DNA of 15,295 bases from Isotricha intestinalis (lineage: Eukaryota; Ciliophora; Litostomatea; Vestibuliferida; Isotrichidae): positions 1 to 15,295 of the forward strand of contig JAJJLU010004290.1 in assembly GCA_023807065.1 (NCBI GenBank). Direction: 5' to 3'. Both the position numbers and the translations under genes were made by a program. The notes under the pieces were generated by a model, which did no database searches, was not told where the DNA came from, and saw nothing but the letters and a program-made list of their open reading frames with translations. This document shows positions 1 to 10,900 of the stretch, in pieces (the first letter of the stretch is position 1; the number at the start of each line of letters is the position of its first letter).

Positions 1-691
1 CATTTCCTCCACAAAAAAAATTAATATTATCTTAATGAAATAAAGAATAACATTGAAAATCATTTTTAATTTGAGTAATAATTTTCATTTGAGAAAGACT
101 AAAAACTTTTAAAATACATTTAAAAAAATCACCTCCAAAAATAATTTTATCATTATCTAATTTAATAATAGCATTTTTATGCCAACAAGAAATTTCATTA
201 ATATGTTTAATTAAAATATATTCGTTTGATTTCCAAAAAGAAATTCCTCCCCAAAAAAATTTTTATTTTCTTGAATGAATAATAAAGAAAATATAAAATG
301 TGAATCTTTTAATATCGTTATATTTTGATATGAATTTTCTTTTATATTTTTTTCCCATATTTTTACTTCACTATAACATGAAATAATATTATTTATTTGA
401 AATATTTTCATATTTTTTTTTATCATTTTTATTCCATATTTTTATTGAAAGACCATTTGATGATGTTAAAAAATTATTTTCATTATTTATATCACATAAA
501 AGAATTTCTTTTTCATGTGCATTTATTATCATTTGAATTATTATTAAATTTATATTTAATATTTTAATTGATTTATCTTAAGATATTGATATTATATTAC
601 CTGAAGGAAATACTTTTTTATCATTTATACTTTCATTATGTAATTTTAATGTCATTTTTAAATTTAATTTTAGATTTTCAGTTCTTTTCAT
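1..691 (-). pseudogene. Decayed WD40-repeat (beta-propeller) gene, paralogue of the gene at 13258-14178, running off the window edge
   Basis: Read on the minus strand from the ATG at 689-691, this matches the intact WD40 gene block by block. VFPSGNIISIS matches IFPSGNLISVS (blade 1). INAHEKEILL and NNFLTSS..IKIW match the NAHDDIIYDV and YNFITCS..IKIW parts of blade 2. NNIISC..VKIWEKN and YQNITILK match blades 3-4. KIIFGG and KVFSLSQMKII match blade 5. Breaks: TAA at 578-580 inside the blade-1 motif SIS*DKSIKI; a frame change at a 9-base homopolymer (413-421); loss of roughly 19 codons that in the intact gene carry the start of blade 3 with its NAH; a second frame change in the C/A tract near 249-259; TAA at 32-34; a third frame change in the A-run at 13-20, after which CGGN matches IGGN of blade 6. 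Both in-frame TAA codons could be former CAA (Gln). The rest of blade 6 and blade 7 would lie beyond base 1. The open piece at 211-426 is a fragment of this copy. Homology to the neighbour is seen directly; non-function is inferred. Confidence 0.85.
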
Positions 692-845
692 TTTATATAA
701 TAAATATCAAACAATTAAATTTGAAATGTTAAAGAATATAATAAAATGAAAAGATAGAGAATAATAAAAATAAAATAATAATTATTTATAATCTGATAAA
801 ATTTTTTTTTGAATATAAATGTTGAAAAAATGTGATTTGAAATGA
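692..845. other. AT-rich spacer between two decayed genes
   Basis: No open frame and no recognisable motif. It lies between the start codons or fronts of two divergently oriented decayed genes (minus-strand WD40 copy to the left, plus-strand remnant to the right), so it may once have been a shared upstream region. At this base composition no TATA-like element can be told from background. Confidence 0.4.
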
Positions 846-1219
846 AATAATGAAAATTTAAATATTATTAATGATGAAATAATTGATACATTAAAAAAAG
901 AAAAAGATATATCTTTTATAAGAAAATTTTGTGGATTATTTAGAAAAAAATTCTATTATTTCTTAATAAAAATATAATCCTGATAATTAAATTTATTTAG
1001 AATTAAATTATTTAGATGAATTTAATTTTGATCCTTTATTTTCATTTAAAAAAAATTTACAAAAATTTTTTAAATAAAGATTTTATTTCTTATAAGGAAG
1101 AAATAAATCAACATAATTGATTTAACTAATTTTTTCGAAATAAAATTTTTCTTAATAATTCAAGTTCTTATATTAATGATTCTTTAAGTAATGATTCATA
1201 TAAAAAAAAATTTTGTTAA
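846..1219 (+). pseudogene. Decayed protein-coding segment of unknown family, in three successive frames
   Basis: Protein-like sequence continues across three frames. Frame A (846-974) reads NENLNIINDEIIDTLKKEK, then ISFIRKFCGLFRKKFYYF, and stops at TAA 975-977. Frame B, one base later (976-1074), reads NPDN, an in-frame TAA, then IYLELNYLDEFNFDPLF and FKKNLQKFFK, and stops at TAA 1075-1077. Frame C, again one base later (1076-1216), reads KDFISYKEEINQHN, a TGA and a TAA, then IFLNNSSSYINDSLSND, and stops at TAA 1217-1219. Cys, Gly, Pro, Asp and amphipathic patterns are richer here than in the surrounding A/T spacer, which is why it is called a former gene. No domain was recognised. No GT...AG intron would join the frames cleanly. 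A real gene using frameshifting, or assembly indels, are the alternatives. Confidence 0.4.
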
Positions 1220-1968
1220 AATATAAAATTTAAAGATTTTATCAAATAAAAAAAATAATAAAAGAACTTATCAAATTTTTTTAAATAAAATTAGGCCCAA
1301 TCCCTAAACTTTCTAAAAAATTATATTCAATTATAATTTAAAATTAAATAATATGATACCAATACTTATTTAAATATTTAAAAAAAAACATTTAAAAATT
1401 ATTAAAAAAACTATTATTCCTCTCTTGAGTTTTATCAACCTTATTATGATTTTTTTATTTAAGTAGAAAAAATCCTGTTATTACAAAACATATGAAATTA
1501 AAGATATTACTATATGAATTAATGCACATAAAGAATATGAGTTAATTACAAATTTAAATGTATAATTAATTTATTAATAATAAAATATTATTTTTATGAT
1601 ATGTTTTTACAATATTTTAGAATATTTTTAATTCATTTTTTTCTTTTAATAAATATTATAAATATTTCCCAAATTTTTTAAATAAGAATTAAAAATGATT
1701 GAAAATTTTTTGTTAATTGACGTAAAATTATTAGAGATTATTTGGATAAAATATATGTAATAATTATTTAATTTCTTGTATAGAATATTAGTTAGAAATA
1801 TTTATTATCTAGGTTTTATATAAATAATAAAAAATATATAAATAAAAGATATAAAGATTTAAGTATAGATAAATCAAAATCAAATTTAAATTTATATAAT
1901 TCGAATAATAGATACAATGGAAGAAGAAATAAAGATTAAAATTTATTCAATATTCATTGAAAAAACTT
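1220..1968. other. AT-rich spacer downstream of the giant gene, with faint coding traces
   Basis: About 750 bases without a supportable gene. Short traces on the plus strand: KLGPIPKLSKKLYSI near 1290-1340, and near 1485-1560 a stretch reading YEIKDITI, a TGA, then INAHKEYELITN. The latter resembles the inter-blade NAH motif of the local WD40 family but is too short to call. A stop-free stretch of 47 codons without ATG lies at 1796-1936. The 3' untranslated end of the minus-strand giant gene must lie in the right part of this spacer; no polyadenylation signal can be singled out in such AT-rich sequence. Confidence 0.5.
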
Positions 1969-4900
1969 TCAAATTTTTAAACTAGAACCAGAACCTAACA
2001 TACTTATTATAATATATTCTATAATTAAGGCATTTTTGTTTCCACTTGCTTTGGGTACTAACTTTTGAAATTCAATTGTGTATTTTAAACCCTTCATTAT
2101 TACACTAAATAATTCAATCCTTACTTTAAATTCAAATATCTTAACTTCTATATAAATATATGCCTTTAATTCAAAAGAATTAAATTCTAAATATATTGAA
2201 AATCGATCTTTTTTCTCTTTTCTATTAAATTCATATTTTATTCCAACTTTACGACTGGCTAATAAAAAATCAATTCCTCCTCCAGCACCTAATTCAAATG
2301 GTCCTTTTCCATAATAAACACCAACTTCTCCATAAATAGATGAACTTGATTGTCCATATAAATCAATATAATTTTGTTTATTACCAGTGAAAATTTCCTC
2401 AATACCAAATTCTAATCCAAAACCTATAAAAACATTGATCCCAAATTTAAGTTTCAATGGATTCATTATTTCAATTTCTTTAGATATATCTAGATCAACT
2501 ATACTATATGTTAAAATAATAGATAAACCGAAACTTTTTTCAATTTTGTCTTTAATACTACCTAAATTTCTTAAACTTAAACCTTGATTTATTATATCAT
2601 ATTTATCATTTATAATATATGATAGTTCATTATAAATTGATGTTATTGTTGAATTTAATTCAATAAATATCAGTTGATAATTTAATGATGTTGAATTTAA
2701 ATAATTAGTAAATTTTAAAATATCATCTGATAAAGTTTGTAAATAATTTTGAACAAATGGTTCTATTAAAGTATATTGATAATACATTTTTTTTTCTAAT
2801 TGAGCTAATTTTTCTGGTGTTAAAAAATCAGAAAATTTTAATAAAGAAATATTTATTGAAGATTCTAATATAATAAGAAATTGTTGATTTTTTACCAAAA
2901 AAAAATTTAAGTTATTTAATATTTTTTTGAAATCAGAAGATAAATAAGATTGAGAAAATAATGAAAATATTGTATTAACTGCCTTAAATGCATTTATAAT
3001 ATTTGATAAACTAAAAGAACCTTCTTTTGAATTTGAATTTAAATTTCTTTTATTATGAAATTCAAAAGTATTTTTAAAATCTTTTTTTTCTTTATTATTT
3101 TTTTCATTTTTATTAAATTCACTTTTATAATATTCATTATTATTTTGTTCAATATATTTTGATAAATTTACTTTATTATTTATTTTATTTAAATTTCTTC
3201 TTGTATTATTTGAATCTAATCCATTTATATAAGTATAATAAAATAATTGATTTTTAATATCATAAATTTCATTTGAAAAATTATTTGTATAATTATTTAA
3301 TAATTCATCAGATAAATTATAATTCAATTGGATATTTTCAATATTATAAAATTCCTCAAATTTATTTTTAATAATTCCATAAATATCATCAAAATTATCA
3401 ATAAGATAAAATAATTGATTTAATAATTCATCTTCTATTTTATTGTAATAATCTTTTATTTGAGATAAAGGAGGTTCAAGATAAAAAGAAGTGAAATTAT
3501 CTATAAGAATAAAAGGTTCATCATCTATATTAAAAATAAATTTATTATTTTGTTCATTTATTAATTCCATATATTTATTATTTTCATTTATAATTGGTTC
3601 CATATCTTCAGAATAATAAAATATAGTAATTTTATTTAATTCTTCCTTAATTTGATTATTTAAATCAAATAATATACTTTGTAAATCAATCATTTTTTGA
3701 TTTATTATACTATAATAATTTTCTTTGATTTTATTTATAATATTATCATACAATAAATTTGTTGAAATAATTTCTAAAGATTTATTAAAATTTCTATCAC
3801 TTATTAAATCACTAAAATATTTATAAAATCCATGAATTTCTCTGAAATTATTATTTTCATTATTATTATTTTCAATTAAATAATTAATAAAATTCTCAAA
3901 AAATATTTTTTTATTTTCTCTAAAGAAAAAAGTCATCTCTTCATTAAAAATTTTTTCGAATAATTCATAAAGAGAATTATTAATTTTTAAGGATAATGAA
4001 GGATATAAATTTAATAAAACTTCTTTACTCGTTATTCCTATTTCTGTTATATTATTTAATAAAAAAAGATAATATTTATTTTCTTCAATTATTTTGTTTT
4101 TGATATAATTCAATTTACTATTTATTGTTTCTAATATTATTACATGAGAAGTAATATTAATTTCATTAAATAAATAATTATTAACAAAATCAGAATAAGA
4201 AATGTTAAAATATTTGACAAACAAATCTTTTAAATGATTAATATATTTTTTTTCAATTTTATTGAATGAATATTCACATAGATCTTGAAAATTTTCAAAA
4301 AGATAAAATAAATTATTACTTAATTCATTTAGTGATAAATTATTATTTTTTATTATATTTGAGGAAAATTCATTCTCTAAGAAATTATATAAATATTTAC
4401 TATCAAATTTATTATTATTTATTTCTTCATTGATTTTATTTAATATATTATTTATTAATTGTTTATTTGTTGAATCTAAATCTTCAAAAATAATATTAGT
4501 ATAATTAAAATAATTATTATTATTACAATATAACCAATATTCTGTTTTATTAAAATATGTTATTTCTTCTAAATCTTCTATGTTTATTTCTTCTAAATTT
4601 TCTTCTAAATTTTCTTCTGAATCTTCTGAAGTAGAATTTGTATTATTTGTTAAATTTAAATAATATTCTAATAATTTAGTATAATTTTCATATTTTTCCC
4701 AATTTTTTTCATCTTCTAAAATTATTTCATCTAATTCAATCATTGAATAATTTTCACAATTTGAATAATTTTCCATTAATTCAAAAATAAAATCTTTAGA
4801 TACATGACTCTTTGAATTTTTTAAATTGTTTAAAAAAATATTAGAATTATTTTTAAATATTTGTAAAGCTTTATCTCTTAAATTTATGATAATATTATTT

Positions 4901-7900
4901 AAATTTTTTTGATATTTATTATTATATTTATCATATAATTCTATATAATCAAATACAAATGAAAATTCTAAATTATTATAATCATTTTCAAGAATATCAA
5001 TTATATATTTATCTAAATCTAAAGTTGAATTAAATAATTCAAAATTAAAATTTTTAGAATATTCTTTAATATTTTCTCCATATATTTTAAATTGTGTATA
5101 ATATAAATTTTTGATTGAATAACTGAATGCATTATAAAAATTATAATCTTTATTAACTTTATTAATTACATTATTCAAATAATTATTGAATATATTATTT
5201 AATGAATTATAAAAAGACATAAAAGTTTGATTTAATGTTGTTTCATTAAAACTATAATAATCATATTCATTTATTTCAGAAAAAATTTTGTTTAATATTT
5301 CATTATAATCATTCAATAAAACATTCAATAAAAATTGATATATTTTATTTAAATCATTATTTATTTTATTTTTGAAAGGAGCATAATTATCATTTAATGT
5401 TTTATTTAATATTTGAATATTTTCTTTAAATATTTGTTTATTTTTTTCATTGATGAAAGGATATTTTTCAAAGAAATCTTCTTTAAAACTTTCATAATAA
5501 ACTTTTAACAGATTTTTTGATTCTTCATTCAAATCTTTAATATGATTTAAAGATTCATTATAAATTAACCAAACATTTTTTTCATTTATTTTATAATCTT
5601 TTTCCTTTATATATTCTTTATTTATTATTTTTTCTGCTATACCATTTTCATCACTTAATTCATTTTTATATATTTCATCTAATTCTTCATATAAATTTTT
5701 TACATAATATATTGCATTTCTTATTTTAACTATTTGAAAATTATATTTTGAATAATTAAGTTTACTTTCAAATAAAACTATTTCACAAGTAATATTAGTT
5801 AAATTAGTTTCATTTATTATATTTTCTATTTCTTCTCCTTCATTAATTAAATCAATATTATTTTCTATTTCTTCTTCTTCATTAATTAAATCTGTATTAT
5901 TTTCACAAATTATTTGAGTAAAATTATCATATATAGTTTGATTAAATTCATTTATAAATTCTTCTATATTGTTAATTATATTTGTTAATTTAAAATCATA
6001 ATTTAAATTATTTAAAATATTATAATTGAAATCTTTTAATATTTCTTTTTCAGATATATTAACATAATTTTCATAATTTTGAAAAGTTATATTTAAAACA
6101 TCCATCTTCACATCAAAATAATTCATAAAATTATATGAATAATTTAAATGAGATGAAATATATTTATAATTATTATTATTTATTTCTTTTATAAAATAAT
6201 TTGTTTCTTTTATTATATTCTTTATTTTTTCTTTATATAAGGAATTTATTGTGAATTTTATATAATTTGAATTATCATTTAATTCATTAATAATCTGATT
6301 ACATTTAATAATAATTTCATATGGATATTCTAAAAAATCACTTTGATTATTTAAATAATAAAAATCATAATATTCGTCTTTTATTTTTTCAAGTCCATTT
6401 CTTATTTCCTTTAACACAATTTCAATTTTATCATTTATATTTTCATTTTTCTCTATTTTATTAATTAAATTTGTATATGTATTATTAAATATACCATAAA
6501 ATACATTTTGATATTCATTTAATAATTCATTTAAATTGTCATTATTATTGATTTTATTTTCTGTGAATAAATATAAATTACTATAAAAATCATTAGATAT
6601 TTTTATACAAGAATCTAAATAATTATTAAATTTAAGAATAAATTTATCATAAATTTGATTTTTATAATTTTCAATATATATTTTTGTTGGATTTAGATTT
6701 TTTACAACTTTATTTATATTATTTGTATGAGGTGTATATAAATATGTATTCTTCCATCCCTTAAATGTTCTCCATCTTGACCAACAAAAATCTCTATTAT
6801 CAGATTTAATTTTATCCGATTTATTATATAAATATTTATATAATTTTTGAAATTTATTGTATAATTCTTTGTCATATTCATATAAGATAGTTTGAATCAA
6901 ATTTAAAACATTCATCTCGATTTTTCCATTAAATACATTTTCATTATAATAATTATTAATATTTTGAATATAATCTAATATTTCATTGCTCAATCCAGAA
7001 ATGAAATAAAAGGAATTTGAATATTTATCAGAATTAAAATAATATTTATTAATTAGTGATAATTTATTTTTGATATGATTTAAAATGTTTTCTTTTAGAT
7101 TATAAAAGTTTTTTTCAAAGATATCAGTTAAATCTGAATATATTAAACTTAGTATCTCTTTAAAAGATGCAATAAATTTAGAATATTTTTTTATAAATCC
7201 AGAAGTAATAATTCTTCTTTTTTTATTTTTATATTTATTAAAAAATTTATTTTCTTCATTTAAATATTGAAAACCTAAATCATAGTTAGATTTTATTAAT
7301 TCTTTTAGATGAATATTTATAGTATCATTAATTAAAATTATAAATTCATTTAATAAACTATTCATTGATTCATCTAAAAATGATTCCCTAAAATGATATA
7401 AATTTAATAAAAAATTATAAATATTTTCATCCTTATATTTATGATAATAAATATTAATTTTATCATATATTTCATTAATTCCTTTATTTATTTCATTTTT
7501 AATTTTTATTGTAATATTAAATAATTTATTTTTATTTTTGATTATTTCTGAAGACTCATTCAAAAAATCTGGTTTTATATTTATAATATTTTTTATTATT
7601 TTTACATTTGAATTATAATATAAATTATTTTCTAAATCATAATTTATTATATTTATTTTATCAATATTAAATGAATATAATTCATATTTTTCAAGATATT
7701 TAATTTTAAGTTTAATTGAAGTTATTAAATCACTTGAATTTTTTTCAAATTCTTTGAATAATTGTGATGTTTTTATTTCTGTTAAATATTTTATACTTTG
7801 AGGATTAGAATTTAACATTTCATTATTATAATCATTAAATATTCCTTCTATTAAATTATTTATTATTATATTTATTATATTTTTAAAATCTTTTAATTGA

Positions 7901-10900
7901 CTTATAGTTATAATTCTTGTTTCTTCATTTAGTGCATTTCTTAATAAATCATCATTTTCTAATCCATAAGCAACAAATTCTGTTATATAAATTAATTCTC
8001 CTATCATTTCATCAAGATATTCACTTAAATCATATTTAAAAATGTTTATTCCTTTAGTTATTGAATTAAATAATAAAAAACAAAAATTTTTAAATATTTT
8101 TTTTGCTTCTTCAATATTATCAATTATATCATATAATATATCTATTTGGAAATTAAGTATATCTTTTATTAATTCTTCTAAATCATTTAAATAATTTAAA
8201 GTATTATTAGAAAAAATATCTAAATTATTAATAGATGAATTAATATATTCTATATATTTATTTTTTGTAATTTCTCTTATTTTTTTAAAAGTTTCTAATT
8301 TATCATTTTCAATATCATTTAATATTAAAGTATAATTAGAATGAGATTCATTAATTAATAAAAGAAAATCGCCAAATAAATTACTTGTAAAATTATTAAC
8401 TACATCATACATATTTTTTAAAGGATTTTTAAATTTTCCACTAAAATCATATATATTTGTTTTATTAATCATATCAGAAATATCTTTTTCTAAATTAATT
8501 ATAATTTCAGAATAATTTTTACTTCTTTTAATTAAATCTTCTTCTAATGAATTTAATTTTGAAACAAAACTTTTTACCATTTCATTTAAATTTTTTGTTA
8601 TTATATGAATATTTGTTTGAATATTATTAACGTTATAAGAAATTTTAATTTTTCCAAAATATGAATGACAATAAGACATAGTTTTTCCATTAGCTTGATT
8701 AATTTTATTTTGTATTTCTCCTTCAATATTTAATCCTAATAAATTTGCTTTATAAACATTTTCTTTTATATCCACATTTCTTAATCCATAATATGTATCT
8801 TCATAAACTTCAATTAATTTCCTTAGTTTTTTATCTTTTTTTTCTTTTTTATATTCATCAAGGGGAATATCTTCAACAATAATTTCTTTATTAATATTAT
8901 TCTTTTCATTTATAAAATGAGATAAATCTTTTAAAATTCTCATGGTTTTATTTCCATATATTGTTTCATTATATAATTTATAATCATATTTCTTAAAATA
9001 ATCTTTTAATTTATTCACTATTTCTTTATTAATATTTATAAAATTATCTTTATTTAATATAGTATTATTTGCTATATATATCATTGATTTAAAACTTGAA
9101 TTTATTGAAGAAGTAAAATTATTATCATTTATTGAATTATCTTTATTATCAAAATTATCTTCTAATGAATTGAAAGTATTTTCATTTATTACATTCCCTT
9201 GATTTTCATCATTATTTGAATTATAATCATCTTCATTTGAATTATCATTCATTTCAACTGAAGAATTCATATTAATAAATTTAATTATACCTAAATTATC
9301 ATCAATTTCAATAAAAGAATGAATTATTTTACTTGAATTTTTTAATTTTTGTTCTTCATTTCCTGCTAAACCTTGTTTATATTGTGTAATATTTGTATTT
9401 GAATTTAAATCTTGACTTTGACTTGAATATTCTCTTAAATTAATATCTGAATAATTTTTATCTTCAGTTGAATCAATATATTCAATCTCTTTAATATAAT
9501 CTGTTATATTTTCAGTCTCATTTGAATCTATATTTAATCTTCTTATTGCTTCTTCATTTAAAATTGATTGTTCAAAACTTATAATTTTATATTTTATAAC
9601 CTTTTTATCTTTAACATTTAATCTTCTTCTTTCTTCACCATCATCTTCTAAAGTGTTTTCTTCTTCTTCGTTTTTAATTTCATTTTCTTCATTTTCTTCA
9701 TTTTCTTCATTTTCTTCATTTTCTTCATTTTCTTCGTTTTCTTCGTTTTCTTCTTTATTATCATCTAATGAATCTTTGTTAATTTTATTTAATTCTTCTG
9801 TTATATTATTACAATAAACATTTTCTTTAAGAACTGGTATAAAATTTTCAATGAGTTCATGTAAATTGTCAAACAGTGATTTTTCTAAATTATTTGGTAT
9901 ATAAATTTCTTTGATTTCTCCATTTTGATAAAAATCAAATTCTATTATAGGTTGAATAATATTTGTTTCATTATTTATAATAATAATAATTTGTTTTTCA
10001 TTTAAATTTCTTTTCTTTTTATTTTTTTCTAAAATTCTTAAATCTTTTGATTCATTAAAATTCATAAAATATAAATTAGTAATAATATCAGTTTCATTTT
10101 CAATAGTAATATTATCAATTGATAAAAATGCATTATAATATTTTTTTTTTATTTTTGAATGTTTATCAATTTCAAATTCTTCTTTTTCAATTCCTAAAGT
10201 ATAATGAATATACTGAGTCATATTAAATGTCTCTTTTTTATTAGATAAATCAGTCATATCATTTAATTCATACATATTCTTTATTTCTTTCTTATATAAT
10301 AAATTATAAATTTGATTTTCTCTATATTCTAATTTAGATATTAATTTCTCATTTTCATATTTTATATTATTTTTTGAACTATTGTTTAATAATATAACTA
10401 TAACCACAGCAGTTACAATGATTGCAAAAAGAATAAATAGAAAAATAAATAAAGTTATTTTATTATTATGACACATTATATTAATTAAAGAACATTTTGA
10501 ATGTTCAACAACAATTTCTTTTTCTTTTTCATTTTCACTAATAACTACTTCTCTGTTTAATTTATTTCTTTCACTTTTTATATTATCATTAAAAATGTCT
10601 TTTCTATTTTCAGAATTTTCATCTAATATAGGTAACAATATTTTTTTTGGTCTCTCTTTATATTTTAGTTTTGACTTCAATACTATTATTGTATCTCCAT
10701 TTTCAATTTTATTTTCTTTGGGATTAAGTCTTTTATTTATTTCTCTCTCATTTGCATAAAAATATTGAGGATTATTCTTTAATGAAGATTTTAATTCTTT
10801 TTTTGATTTTATTAATTTGTTAATTGAATTTTGAATAGGGTCTTGATTAGATATATTTAATTTATATACTTTTTTTTCGCTAAAATAATCTGAAAAATCA

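Noticed and set aside
211..426. 71-codon open frame on the minus strand as an independent gene
   Set aside because: Its translation matches blades 3-4 of the WD40 protein and then runs out of frame. The matching text continues before and after it in other frames, so it is a fragment of the pseudogene at 1-691.
578..580. TAA read as Gln (ciliate code), which would repair the WD40 copy at this point
   Set aside because: The giant gene has no TAA or TAG among 2,986 codons and all Gln in both intact genes are CAA. The copy also has frame changes that a code change cannot repair.
1796..1939. Stop-free stretch of 47 codons after a TAG, as a terminal exon
   Set aside because: No donor site or coding text upstream fits, there is no ATG, and its composition is like the spacer. 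It is too short to be significant.
1969..1971. TGA read as Cys (Euplotes-like code), extending the giant protein
   Set aside because: No internal TGA occurs in either intact gene although Cys is coded by TGT/TGC, and the extension would add only about 11 low-complexity residues.
2387..2587. 66-codon open frame on the plus strand
   Set aside because: It lies wholly antisense inside the best-conserved-looking part of the giant gene, where the complementary strand stays open by chance. It has low complexity, no domain and no context.
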